Shown here: piece by piece, positions 22,612 through 35,100 of the stretch
How positions within the stretch are numbered: the stretch's first letter is position 1
Layout of the letters: every line of letters begins with the position of its first letter
NCBI GenBank assembly: GCA_014871385.1
Contig: CM026432.1
Span: 7,618,825 to 7,682,824, forward strand
From: Ceratodon purpureus
Lineage: Eukaryota > Streptophyta > Bryopsida > Pseudoditrichales > Ditrichaceae
Reading direction: 5' to 3'
DNA length: 64,000 bases
The notes under the pieces: generated by a model
What the model was told of the DNA's origin: nothing
Seen by the model: the letters and a program-made list of their open reading frames with translations, nothing else
Databases searched by the model: none
Translations under genes and position numbers: made by a program

Positions 22612-24507
22612 CTAGTGGTGGAGCATATGAACATGGAAGCCTACTAATCCAACGAATAAGAAAACAAGGGTCTGCACAGCAAATGCAAAGACAAAGGTTG
22701 CGTGGTTTAGTCTCAGGATCATAGCACATTTCACCATAACCAAGTTCTGAAGCAAATAGTACTATCGATAGGAAGAAATTTTGCTGTTCTTATTTACATT
22801 TGTGAAACGCAAAAGTACAAAAGTTTCCAAATTCAGATGCTGACCACAAAGCTCATCAAGTGAAACAAGTACTTACAGCTATGGTGCAGGCCATCAGCCC
22901 AGTGCGTTCACGATAGTCGTGTTTCAGAAACAGGAAAATGCCCGCGCCAATGACCCACGGAAATACGGCAAAAAAGAAACCCGTTATGAACCTGATTTAA
23001 TGGGATAGCAAAGGAGCACAAGTATAAGTATTTCCTGACGCGAGTTAGCCAGAAGCATCTGAAGATGCCATTTGAAGGAATTCTTAAATCCAACATCCTC
23101 ATTAATCCAGGTGGTTGTAACGGAAATTATTAGAAGATGAACACTAGTAATGAACCTGTAATTACTACTAGTATTTTTCAGTGTATCAGCTGGTATAGAA
23201 GCATCCAGATGTCGATCTGGTGCATCTTAAAGTTCTAGAAACATAATATCACAGAAGGTTTCCAGGAGAAAGGCATTGATAGCTTACAAGAACCAGCCAA
23301 AACCAAGCCCACAGAATGGAAGTGGTCGATGAAATATGACTTCATAGTGGTGATTAAAGGTCTGAACTCCTGGACCTGGACCATGAGCGACCTGGTAACT
23401 CCCAGAGCCCTGCTGAATCCCCGGATAGTTTTCAAGCACAGGATACCCTGCAATTCAAGAGAGGAGCAAGGCATATTATATGAGATAGAAAGTCAAAACA
23501 CAGAAAATCTGGCGCACATCCATACACTAAAACTATTCTCAAATTTTCCACCATCATAAGAGAAGCAATCACCCCAAAGAACAGGGGTCCAACAACACAT
23601 CATCATCCCTTAAGAAGAAACTTTAACCCTACGAATGCTCTCACATTATCCAACAGGCTCTCAAGCAAAACCTAAAGATAAAAACCAGGTACTGTAGATA
23701 CATAACAACATCATACTACTTTAGAAGCCCAGGATAGTTTCTGTATGTCTGGTCTGAGTGTCGAGGTCTCTTTCCAGTCGTTGAACAAATTGGAATGATG
23801 AATACTTACAGAGTAAGCTTCACTGCGAGAAGTATGCACAAGAGCCCTCCCAAACTTTAGGGCTTAGGTACATGTTTCACCGCGCCATCACTTCACAGAT
23901 TTCTTATACAGGACAGAAACGACAGCAACAGTGGCCCATCCGAAAGCAGGTTTTGAAGAAAAAGAGTGAAGGTTGCAGTTCTAAAACTCAAATCCACGCT
24001 CAAGCAACGTTTATCTACAATTGACAGCCAAGGACCCAACGCATACGTCAAAGCTCGCCTTCCGCTGGACATAACCTTTGACCTTTTCTGACCTTCTCCC
24101 ACATGCTTCACTCTCAAGAGTAACCCAAATTCCAAAAAGACCAATGCACAACAGACCCCTTTGTCTACTTCGCTGAAAAGTCTACAACACAAGTTCAATG
24201 CCTCAGAAAAATCAGATACTCGTTCCCACGAAGATCGTGCTCAAGAAACCACTGAACCTATTAACGTTACCCAACTTCGAAACAGATAATCCGCCATGGA
24301 GTTACACAACCTAAAAATCAGGGACACAGAAGAGAGACTTGCAAGAAGAAAGCGCTACAGGGTAAACAACATACCAGGAACCGGGTATGACGCGAACTGC
24401 TGACTACCGCTGCTGTAGGTGCCAGCAAGAGTCGAAGGAGCACTGGACTGCGCGAAACCCTGTTGCCCTTCAAAGGTACCATACGATCCTCCTTTCTCGA
24501 ATCCCAT
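22612..24507 (-). CDS. RPL18a-like membrane protein (four exons)
   Basis: A member of the plant family called 60S ribosomal protein L18a-like, small membrane proteins of unclear function that are not the ribosomal L18a itself. Minus-strand exons: 24507-24375, 23447-23288, 22991-22877, and a last exon from 22746 (or 22761) to 22612, giving about 180 residues. The N-terminus (1-75) is Gly/Ser/Gln-rich and probably disordered. Family signatures follow: PLPFCGLGFGWFLF (88-99), then FFFAVFPWVIGAGIFLFL as membrane segment, then HDYRERTGLMACTIA (122-136). All splice sites are GT-AG and phases agree. The last exon is hydrophobic (FVFAFAVQTLVFLFVGLVGF) but does not look like the family's usual C-terminus. 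If intron 3 is retained the protein ends after ACTIAVSTCFT, so the C-terminus is uncertain. The start codon follows in-frame logic and gives the normal MGFEKGG-type N-terminus. Confidence 0.78.
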
Positions 24508-26051
24508 TGCAGAGATCAGAACCCAAAACTTTGCTTCAACTGCACCCCAAACAACACGCTCTAAAGCTCAACGCTCTAGTCAGACCATCTCTGTCCACGA
24601 CCCACCTCCCGGACTGAATCTTATGCTCCACAAGGCTCGGAGTGAAGCGAACTTCGACAACTGCTGGAGCTGAAAACTCTTGTGACACATCTGATTCAGC
24701 AGCTGCCGTGATGGGCTCTTCCATCTCTGGACGCCTTTCCCGCAAACGAGGCTGCTGTGTGGTGGCCCGAATTGCAGTCATTCGAGATTCTAGACTTGGA
24801 GAGGGCGCTTTCTCTCAACTGTTCCCAGCTGTTCACCAACGTTCCACCCCGAGGTTCTCGTCCTCGCGGGCCCATGCCCATTTCGATGCGAAGTGTGCGT
24901 CGTCTACTTGCAAGCTAGGGTAGCTGAAACCTTGAAGTCTGACTGTGTGAGTTGTAAGAGTTGAAGAGGACGGAAATTGTGAAGTAGCAGCACGTAGCTG
25001 CACAAACACAAGGAGAGATCATGAGAACCTGATGTAACTGAAGATATCTGATAGAGAACCCCACCGAATCTGTTGCACATAGCATTGCGACGTATCCTGA
25101 TTAGAGAAGTCATCGGGTGTAGTATCCTGGTCCTGAGAAAAAACTTAAACGATTTAAACCCATGGAGTTTGTAAACTAATCCTTTTTGCTAAGATGAATT
25201 TATAATGGACTCTTTTTACTGAGAAAACATTTAGGTCAGTTGCTTGCTTAGGAAGGCATCAAGAAAATTGTGAAGGCCTTCTTGCTTCTTGGCACCAGCT
25301 AAGGAACTAAGTTACTCTTGTGTGCTGCGCCGACACCTGGAGCTGCGTGTACCATTGCCGCTGACTGTTGTGTGGAGATGGCCTTAGATATACAATATAC
25401 ACAGAGACTTCATCTGTATATGCACTAAGTCTTTGTCTGTATATTATGTACAGTACTTCTACGGTGCTTAAATGCTTTCCAAGTGTAGAATTTTTCTTGC
25501 CCCGTTAAATATGTGGAATTGGCAGCAGAACATGGCAGTTCTGAACGGGATATTTATAGGTTTGGTGCTTGGTGGGTTCGGCACCTATCTCAGTGCGCCC
25601 GTCTTCTCGGTGTGCTGGGTCTTCAATCAGACATGGATCAGTTACACTCTCAGGCCATCACATCTCAATAAGCAGAGTAAGAAGATTGAAGCATCTCCAT
25701 GGGTTTAATGGCCTTCCGAGTACTACTTCAAGTTTATGGCACTCAGCCCGAAACTAGCTTTGGCTACTACTCTGTGTATGTTGCTTGGCATGGGCTCCCC
25801 ACTTGGAGCGATCAATGCAATCCGGACTCCAGCTGCCACTCGCGGGTTTCAGAAAGCCTCCGGACTTTCGTCGTCACATCCTTTCAAGAGATCTGGTTAC
25901 ATTTTATGATTCTCGATTAGAGATTTTGGTCTACAAGTGAATTAAATGAAGGGCCTTATTCATACATCAACTATTCATACATTAACTCCTGTGGACACTC
26001 AAAGGTATGAAGCTCCTCTCATGCTCTCCTGTTGCAATGACATCGATTCAC
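24508..26051. other. Spacer upstream of RPL18a-like gene
   Basis: The first 400 bp are GC-richer and probably contain the promoter and leader of the minus-strand gene. A 78-codon plus frame at 25472-25708 includes one hydrophobic helix (NGIFIGLVLGGFGTYL) but has no recognised relatives, so I do not call it. Nothing else is recognised. Confidence 0.45.
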
Positions 26052-26175
26052 TAGTGGGAAAGAGGGACTTGTACACTCACGAAGTACACTCAATTGTGGA
26101 CAGTTACTTTCAAATTGAGTGTGATTGTCCACAATTGAGTGTATTTCATCAATGTACAAGTCCTTGTTTTCTACC
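26052..26175. other. Long imperfect hairpin, candidate small-RNA precursor
   Basis: A 38-nt arm at 26065-26102 pairs with 26126-26163 at about 34 of 38 positions around a 23-nt loop. Weaker pairing extends outward to about 26052 and 26174. The perfect core is CTCAATTGTGGACA. Size and mismatch pattern suit either a plant MIRNA-type foldback or a small MITE remnant. I could match it to no known miRNA. Confidence 0.5.
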
Positions 26176-26259
26176 AAGTTCTAGTTTCTATATGAAGCAC
26201 TTGAATTGCATAGCGGCAGGAATGGTGTAAGTATAGATAGGATAGAGTACTGCACTTAC

Positions 26260-26370
26260 ATCGGCAAAGCAATGGAGGATGGAGGAAGGTAATGCCACGA
26301 TTTGTAGTGAATTCTTTTTGAACTTCCACATTTACGACATCTACATTGTTGTAAGCAATCTTGCTATAGG
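26260..26370 (-). pseudogene. Class III peroxidase exon-1 relic
   Basis: The minus strand resembles exon 1 of the intact peroxidase at 28941-29165. KIAYNN and EVQKEF line up with VAFYNN and EVQKRF, and the 3' end has CATTGCTTTGCCGAT followed by a GTAAGT donor, matching the HDCFAD exon border. The frame shifts before the distal-His motif and no later exons were found nearby, so this is a broken duplicate. It lies about 1.2 kb beyond the 3' end of the intact gene in the same orientation, which indicates an old tandem duplication. Confidence 0.65.
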
Positions 26371-27548
26371 AGCCAAGTTCAATACTAAGGTTGGTGCCTT
26401 GGCACAGGAGATTTTTGCTGGTAGCAAACTTGACCCTTTTAATTTCTATTGTGAGCCACTGTAGAAGCTGGTGAATTAAGAGTGACACAACAAACAAGGA
26501 AAAGCAGCCTTTTCAGATGTTCATTAATAAATAAAAAAAAATCAAGTTTGCTATCAATGTTTGGAGGTGGAAATTTTCGAAGCGGAGGAGACCAATCAAA
26601 CAGGTGACTACCTTCCACCCACATCTACCACCAACAATAGAAATTGTTGTTGATCCAATTCTATACTTTGGTGACAATGAAAGAATTATGCAGTTCATAG
26701 TCTGATCCGTGCATTCTGAATTCCGTCATCCAGTTAAACTACTCAGTCCCTCTATCACTGTAACGTTGGACGCAAAGATTGTCAACAAGAGTACCACCCA
26801 GCATGACAGCAACATGTCATGTAAACAAAATGAAGTACTTCTTCAGTGTGGCAATGTGCCACCTTCATTCAGTAATCCAAATGGAAGCTGTCCCATATTC
26901 TGAAACAAACAGGTGATCAACTTATGTTCCATTCAAAACTGGTGTGTCTAGTTCGTACATCAAGGAGCTCCTAACCTGAGCTATGACTGCCATATCTCTG
27001 TTCCAGTACGCCATGCAGCACCTATTCATAAGGATTTGAGCTCTACATGGAGTCCCTCAAAAGTGGCACAAAAGCTTACTATGATTTATTCTCATGATTG
27101 TTTTTGCAACAAGAGTCAACAGTACACATCGATTATTTTCATCACCATGATGAGCTAATTCTAATGAACTCCTACGATGAAAATTGTCAGACTTACAGTT
27201 TGAGCCAGAAAATGGTACCAACAAAACACACTATCAGTTGACATAGAAGAAACTTCTGCGTAAAATAATCACGTCTCCCCCGAGAGATGTGACTTGAAAA
27301 TTCGATTTCATCCTTGAATGCAAGGATTCTAAAAATGCATGTAAGTTACAATAGCAATCTGCCATTACGGTACCTGCACCGTCCTAAATGAAAGTGAAGA
27401 GTTCGGTGTGTTGCGTTGCACGGGCAAGCTTGATTAGAAACACCGCCATTGAAAGAATCGCCTAACTGAGTTGATCTCAAAGATCAGTTTTAATCACTGC
27501 AGAAGTACCTAATAAGCTCAACCCTGACTGACAACTAGGATATTTTTC
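26371..27548. other. Spacer between peroxidase relic and gene
   Basis: No gene is seen. The upper part should include the 3' untranslated region of the peroxidase gene. Confidence 0.5.
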
Positions 27549-29165
27549 CTAATTGAGAACAGAGCAAACTTTCCGAATGTCGCCCTTGGAGCCTACCACA
27601 GTCGTCGAACCCAGATTTCCTAACTTCTTCATAGCAGTCTCAAATTTATTCATAAAGTTAGCCTCCGTTCCATCAGCAAGGGGTTTCACGAAACCTTTCG
27701 TCGATGGATCCGTTAGAAGCTTCTGATCCGATTCCAATACACCCTTGTGCTGTGTAAGCATACTGAAGTAGCTCTTATCAGAAACAAAGGAGGAGCTTGT
27801 GTTTTGGTCGAGGAATACACGAGATTCTTTACTAGCTACTGAGTTGGTGCACGTCTTCCTCAAGAATGCCAATGTGGTTGTGTTCAGAGTCGGGTCAGGG
27901 GCTCTCGTGCCCCGCCAGTTGTACAACCGGTCGTCGAAAAACTTACACCTCGATTGCCCAATCGTGTGAGCTCCTGCGTTCAAAATGTCCACAGTTCATC
28001 ACGATTAGAAACTAGCATGGTTGTTCAATGAAATGCCAATTGATGTAATGCACAATCAAACGTGGAACACAAGGACTCTAAGGAGTTTCCATTATCCGCC
28101 ATTGATTGAAAACTAGTACATGATGCGCAGGAGGCTGTGATATGATTCCCATAAGAACAAGATTACTAATTAGGAGTGGCAAGGTTACCTGAAAGAATCA
28201 GAGTTTCTTGAGCGCTGAAGCCTGCCTTGGCAAATCGGGAGATAATGTCAGGAATTCTTTGCCTAGAGCCCGGCAAAGTCTCCGCATTCGCCGCATTCGA
28301 CACTTTTCCATCCAATCGACCAGTTGCAATAGCGTACGGTCTACGGTTCGGAGCAGTCTGCCAAATGGTTGCACACAAATTGTACCGATGAGTTTACGAT
28401 GCCCATGTCCTCACATATGTTTGAACTCCAATATATGTTTGAACTCCAATATCGTGTTCAGGGAGGGACCTTATGGACAACATTGTTACGTGATAAAACG
28501 GACTGGAACGGCACAATTTGTGCTTCGAAATTGAAAAATGTGAAGAATGCAGAATTACCAGGGCTACAGCGTCTCTGGCTGCAAGGGCAATGATGTCGGC
28601 GCAAGAGACTATGTTCGCCTGCCCAACGCATGCTGCCACCACTTGTTGCTTTAGGAAATCAATGAAATCAAGGCCTCTGATGCCTAAATTTGTAGATGCA
28701 AGTATCTCTGGTTTTAAAGTAGATGGATTTTTGTTCTTCTTGATCAACAGGGATGCATCACATTGACCCTAAAATGCAACAGGAAACAAAATTAGTCTAA
28801 ATTCAGCACATGGGAGCAAGAATGTCCAATTCCAACAGTCATGTTAATGCAAGACACGATACCTGTGACTCTGAAAATCAAGAAACTTGTTCAGCGAAGA
28901 GTAACAGTATTGATCTGGTAGGGGAAAGGAAAGGACTCACATCGGCAAAGCAATCGTGGAAGTAGATGCGAAGGAGTTGGGCGGCGATGGAAGGATCTGA
29001 TTGGAATCTTTTCTGGACTTCAGCTCTCACAGTTTTCTCTACATTCTGGCAGGCGGTGTTGTTGTAAAACGCCACTTTCAGTGCCGCTGTTGCTGTGGTC
29101 ACTTGCTGAAATATCACGAGTATGGCCAATAAGGCGAAGTACCTGTTCCTCTTCATCATGTCCAA
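27549..29165 (-). CDS. Secreted class III peroxidase (four exons)
   Basis: Plant haem peroxidase that uses H2O2 to oxidise phenolics in the apoplast or cell wall. Minus-strand exons: 29165-28941, 28768-28559, 28357-28189, 27973-27549, giving 342 residues, normal for the family. A signal peptide spans about 1-27, ending TTATA. Distal site RIYFHDCF has Arg66 and His70; DGQCDASLL forms the calcium-site region; [15 protein letters not shown] is the family block; proximal His204 lies in SGAHTIG. The four-exon layout with a break inside SG|AHTIG is the classic peroxidase arrangement. All introns are GT-AG and phases match. [11 protein letters not shown] at the C-terminus is typical. A TATA-like GATATAAAC lies about 245 bp upstream of the ATG and may be the promoter. 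Substrate cannot be predicted. Confidence 0.93.
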
Positions 29166-31374
29166 ATGGTCCTGCTAAACTCCAAAGGTCCTGTATCCTG
29201 GGATTTTATCACTGCATATCCCTCTGCTCGATAGCGGTGAGACCGACCTTCCCACCACCTGCCGGAAAAAGAAAGTTAGAACTCAAGCTTATTCATAAAT
29301 TGCATTCCAGATTGCACTAGTATCAACCCTAAATGCCGGTGCCAGTACTAAATTCACGGATGAGGAGAATTTCATTGTTTAGCCTTACCCACGTATTGGC
29401 AATGTGGTGTTTATATCACAAAAAGCGCTAGCATTGAAACAAAATGTCCTGTAAACCTTGACCTCTTCAGAGTCTGGCAATAGGTGCCTTGATTCATGAT
29501 TCACCAAGCAGTGCTAGCCTGTCCTAACCAAAGTGGCAACCAACGAATCATGTCTCGGTACAGGCAGCTCCGGCAACTACCACAGCTGCAGTCAAATTCT
29601 AACAACCTCCGATCCTGGTGACCTGTTTAGTCCACCACCCCTAAACCTCACTAGATTCACACTGGCCCCTCGGCAAGAGCTTCCTTCCCTCTTCACAACC
29701 TCACACAAACACAAGAACAGCTGATTTACCTAGACACGAAAAGCCTCGCACCACAGGAAAGCTCCACTCCAGTCAAGCTATCGGCGTCCGGATGTCCTTT
29801 CGAATGTCACAAAGCCGCTCAGGCCGGGCAAAGCATTCTCGTCTAGAAAGGTGTAAGCTCGGCAAACATGAATTCATGAATACCAGAGGTCCAACAAGAG
29901 ATGGTACAATCAAAATCAGCCCATCCCAAATGGCGATACAAGCTTCTCCTCCCGCCCTGGTGAGGAGACTCCAGCGCTTCTGGATCAGGAACCATCCTCA
30001 CCGGTCCTCACCATGGAAACTGGCTTCTCAGCGCTCGGCGCGCAAACATTAGCGCCGAAACTGGACGCGTCCTGTAAATATAGAGAAGGTGCATTTTACC
30101 TGGTGGATACATCCCGAGCGAGGAAAGCTCTTCCAAAGCTGGAAATATGACGCAAGAAACCATTCCGAAATCCTGAAGCACGGATACTGTGTGAAAGCAT
30201 GTGTACCGCAACGTGTTTTAGCCCCCCCAACCCCAAATACCAGGAGTGTTGGCGTTCAAGCGTCCCATCTGCCCATAAATGGAGCCCGCTAATGCATAAA
30301 TTTGGGGCACCACACCCCTCTAAAGTCATCTTCTCTGAATAATTTTGGGACATTTTGGTTCTATTTTTTTGGGCGGAAAATGGTAACCGTCAAATTAGAA
30401 GTGTTGAGAAAGTCAACTTAAAAGTGAAAAATCAGGAGGAGTAAAAAGAATATGGCAATTGAGGTTCCATTTAAGGGGCCTCACTAGTAGACACAGGGTT
30501 CAACTACACCAATTGGTTACACCGAAAACCAACAATGGTGTTTGTTTTTTTTAGTTCTCAAGTTCCGATTGGTGGATAGGTTTTTTTGGTGTTCAAGTGC
30601 CATTGCCGGAGCCAAGCTCAATGTGGAGGGAGTTGCAATGGAGGGGGTTGCAACTGTTCATGTTGTTAGTCTTGTCTAATAAGATTCCAACTTATTTCTA
30701 GCTATGCCACAACATCTATAGTGTTCACTTTCCGAAAGTCACAAAGTGGACATAGTGATATTGAGTTAGAGCTTTTCATAGATTTCATAAGTTGGAGCTT
30801 TTCACACACGATCACATATTCAACTTTGTTTTCACATATTCCCTAAGCATTGTGTACCAAACGTCAGTCCTCGTGTAAAGAGGCTTCCACTCATTCCAAC
30901 CCTCACACCCAGATAGAAGCTCAGCTCTGAAAGAACCAGGATTAGAGAAGTCACTTCAAATCAACATCCATTATTGAAGTCCCAGAAACTGCATTTAAGC
31001 ATCGAGGTAAATTTTGATCTTAATTCACCTATAGTGGCAGCGGCGACTAACATAATAGGCTTCATTCAAATGTCATCGATGCTCGATAATTACCCTAAAT
31101 GAGGTGGGCTCCCCTCCCCAAAAGTAAATCCAACGCGGACCACATGACAATATGGTCCTGAAATACGCAGATCAATAGGGACGAAGACCCAGCAAACCAC
31201 CCTATGGGGACATGAATTTCAGTGCCGGATTACACCGAGATGAATTTGCTCTACACCATTTCCAACAGCCCAAGTTAGCCAACTTTTTGGTGTACAACTC
31301 GATGTACTTGACCATAGTTTCTACAAGTGCCTCAAGTTTTCATTGAAAAGAATAGTTAACCTCTAATGGGGGGA
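29166..31374. other. Peroxidase upstream region and spacer
   Basis: The first several hundred bases should hold the peroxidase promoter. Beyond about 30.3 kb the DNA becomes AT-rich with no recognisable gene. Confidence 0.5.
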
Positions 31375-32104
31375 AGCACAATAAAGTGGACCAAAAAAGT
31401 GCTTATCTTTTCCCCAATTTGAGCCCTTTCCGTAAACACTATATAAAGTTGGATCTACGTTCTATCGATGCAAAATTAAGTTTGGGATACGGAAATTAGA
31501 CTTGATCTTCTTCAACTTCCCAAATTTGTGGGAAAAGACATTGAGTTTACAATGAAAAAAGGAGACGTCGAAGTCAAGCAAAGTGAATGCAGTCATTTGG
31601 AAAAGTGAACATAACGGTTTAGGGTTTTGTCCGATATCACTTTTAATTTCGCGGTGCCCTCCGTATGTTTAAGAGTTATTCTAAAATAGTCAATTCATAT
31701 ACTCATATATTGGTTTAGGGTTCCAAAAGTATCGCAAGGATTTTTTTTTAAGAGGGTCACTTTTGCGGTACTTTTTGTGGGTTTTTTTTCACCGAACACT
31801 GTTTTTTAAATTGAAAAAAAACATCCTTTAAAGACAATACAGGGCACCAAATGAAGAAATTAAGACTTTGGAAAAGTTCATTTTCATGATTTAGAACTAG
31901 TGGTCAAATTTAGTTTCAATTGAGTATGTTCTTTTCATGAACATGCTCGTACGATACCTTATGACACCCTAGAAAGTGACTAAAATGCTCAAAAACTACA
32001 CCAAAATGCTCAAAATCAGCTTTGAAGGTCCTTAAAAAACAGCACACTTCATATTCACTTCTTAGTGGTCACATTTTGCACTTTGTGGTCCACTTTATTG
32101 TGCT
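31375..32104. mobile_element. Probable MITE, 730 bp, inverted termini
   Basis: AGCACAATAAAGTGGACCA at 31375 is matched exactly in reverse complement at the right end, 32104. Similarity continues inward through A-rich sequence to AGTGC. Internal sequence is AT-rich without an open frame. No clear target-site duplication is seen, so the superfamily stays unassigned. Confidence 0.65.
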
Positions 32105-35100
32105 CTCTTCCAACTATACGGGCAAGCCTTGTTGCTCATAAATCTTTTCAATAATCCCTCTAAAAATATATTAAAATTAGTATTATAGTTTTTTTTAAAA
32201 GCCCCTCTAACATAATTCACATGGAGGGATTGTGGTGGAGATGCTATAACATAAATTTGCCAAATGGACTTATGATTCCAAGAGATCTTAGCGACCCTAT
32301 GTGCAAGCCTTTATCAATCCACAAACTGATACATCTATCTTATTAATATTTAATGAAAAAACTCCTAACAGCCATAGTCAACCAATTGAAAACTTCATCA
32401 ATTGCCTAATCAGTAAATTTCAATGGTTTGGTTGGCAAAAATGACCCAACTGCATTAGCGGCGTTGTGGACTAGGGGCCAAGGGTCAAAGGATCCAACAA
32501 TTTCATAGGTGACAAGCTGAAAATCAACCCGTTATGTATCATACTACGGGCCAAGGACTTAGGTCATAAAGTCTTGAAAATACATGACAACACTTTTTGA
32601 AAGTTTTGGCATCAAGAGTTTCATCCTTCAAGGAGAGTTTTCGTTGACTAAGGATATAAATCCAAAATCTTGTTGAGAGGCCGAACTCCTCTTCATTAAA
32701 ATGTTTAGAAAACCGTCAATTCAAAATTTTAATAATTTTTTTTACAACTCAAAAACTTGGCCCATCGGCATAGTTTCGTCTTCAACAAAGTTGGGCCCTT
32801 GGGCTGTGTGTAAAACGCCCCTTGGATAATATTTTCTCCGACTTCGTCAATGCAGAAAATAGACCCTTCCGCTTTCATCGCAAACTGCAAACGGTGAAAT
32901 TATATTCTGCAAATAATATATTCAATATTTTTGACACAGAGTGAAATTTTCTTTGACTTTGTGCAAACTCACGTCACTTGCTATAACCAGAACACGATAT
33001 CTAGAAAATTTATTGGATCCCGGAATGCATGCCGCGACGGAACAGTTTCTATTAACGCACAGTCAACGGTGCAACGGACGGCTCTGTGAAGGAATCGTTA
33101 CCCAAATCGCTTCGACGTCGGGGCCATCGCTACAACTTTGCATACAGTTCGAATGACCTTGTGCGTGTAGGCTGTGGAGATTCTACAGTGGAGGCACTGT
33201 AGCGATCGTTGAGATACTATTTGCAGACGGAACGCGTTGCTTGCGTTTGAAACTCCTTCATTGTCGCAAATAGGATTGCTACAGTTGATGCATCATTCCT
33301 GGAAGGCGCATGGAGGGCAGGATTCAGGAAGCCTCGGCGGATGATTTCCAGAAACGAGGCGCTTTGGGAACTTGGCAGTCTCTTTGGGATCACACTGCAC
33401 AGAAGCTTCGTAACTTTAGTGCTACCTGCTCCATCAGCTACAGTGAATGGCCACAATGATTGTCTCTGTTTCTAGAGACGCTAAATCATTTACTATAATT
33501 TTTCTTTGTTACTCAAGCAAGATTGGTATAAAGAAAAAGACAACCAGGACTTCGATTGTTAAGGAGAAAGCTGTGGCTTGCTAGCTACGAATAACACACT
33601 TTGATTTACAGGATTGAATGTAGTGAGTTCATGTTTTTTGTTACTCTTGTCAATGTTGTTTTCATTAGGGAACCTTATCTATGAATTTAAAGTTACAGCG
33701 AGTGTCACCTTTTTGGATTGCCGTTGTAGAAATACTGCCATGTATAGTGACCTCCATACAAAAACTACAGTGCATTTCATTCCGCATTCCGCATGTTGTT
33801 CACTGGTATTAAGTTGGATGAGACGAGGAAGTCCCAGCTGCGCATTCAGTGAATTGTACAATATTGATGAAACAGCCATGCCTTGCTTGGACTGTTGGCC
33901 AGATAAATCCTAATCTGGTACAATTATCGAAGCTATGGATGATGGGGGAACTTCAGAAGCACGTCGAGCTAAGGCCATGCAGAAACACGTAAAGCATAAG
34001 TAGTAGGTAGATCTGAAAACAGGAAAGTTGGAAATGGGGAAAGGTTCACCTGTCCTTTCAGAACTGCTTTTGCTGAAAGTTTTGTTTTCAGGAAAAAACT
34101 AAAGCGTCCATCAAGAGCCGAATTAGCATTTTTACGATTTTCTAGCCTTCAACTGTCATAGACCCACAAGAAACAAATAAATATGAATTCTATTCCTGCT
34201 CGAGGTGCCCCATACCAGCTCATCTATGTCCATTCCCAGTTTCCAAACTTCACGAAATTCCGAATGTAGCATGATATGATTATGTAGCCTACTCATAATC
34301 ACATTTCATGTTCAGCGCACGAGAGCAACAATTCCTTTCTTTTGTCAAGAAGTGCTTTTTTTGACTAGTTATATCATTTCATGCCGCAGTAGGTACATAT
34401 AGTTATGGAACAGGATCTGCGTTTGTCCAGTCAGGATCTGCTCTATTCCGGACTGTTGCAACTAGTGCATCCTTGAGAGTTTGAAGTGGACAATAATGCT
34501 ACATATTACCTACCCTACCGTCGTTATGCCAGAAATTTTGATGAGACCATGAAAATCCACTCCTGAGTAAAACCGAATTTGTGATTTCGTGGATTTATGA
34601 TTCGAAGGGTTGGTGACCTGTAGTCCGCAAAGACTAACAGGCGTTCATCTTCTTTAACGGAATGAACAATGAAGCTGAGGAGTACACTACTACACATACC
34701 AAAGCTGTCTCATGCGGTTCTCGAATCGCCTTAGGTCATGGCCTGTCAGATAAATTTCCTATACTGTTGTATGACAACTAATGGAGGCGCTGTTGAAACC
34801 GTTACTGCTGCATCGTACCCTTCTTATGTACCCAAGATAGAAGCCACAGTTCATATTTGCCGATGAACATTGAACTCTCCTCAACAGATTTAAAAGTTGT
34901 TAGTCCATAGCATCACGTCCTCACAAGTGAAGTCCCCCAGTTATAGAAAACACATGATCCACCATGTCGTATAATAACTTTCTAACGCTGAGATGGGTTG
35001 ATGAACTTCAACTATGATCTTCTGCTGCCAAATTGGACGTGGGAGTGGACAAAGCGAGCACGAGGCTTCGGAGTTGCAAAAGAGGTCTATGAAGAGAGAT

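Noticed and set aside
24536-24781. 81-codon minus-strand frame just upstream of the RPL18a-like start
   Set aside because: Lies in the likely leader/promoter region, has no domain, and overlaps a comparable plus frame.
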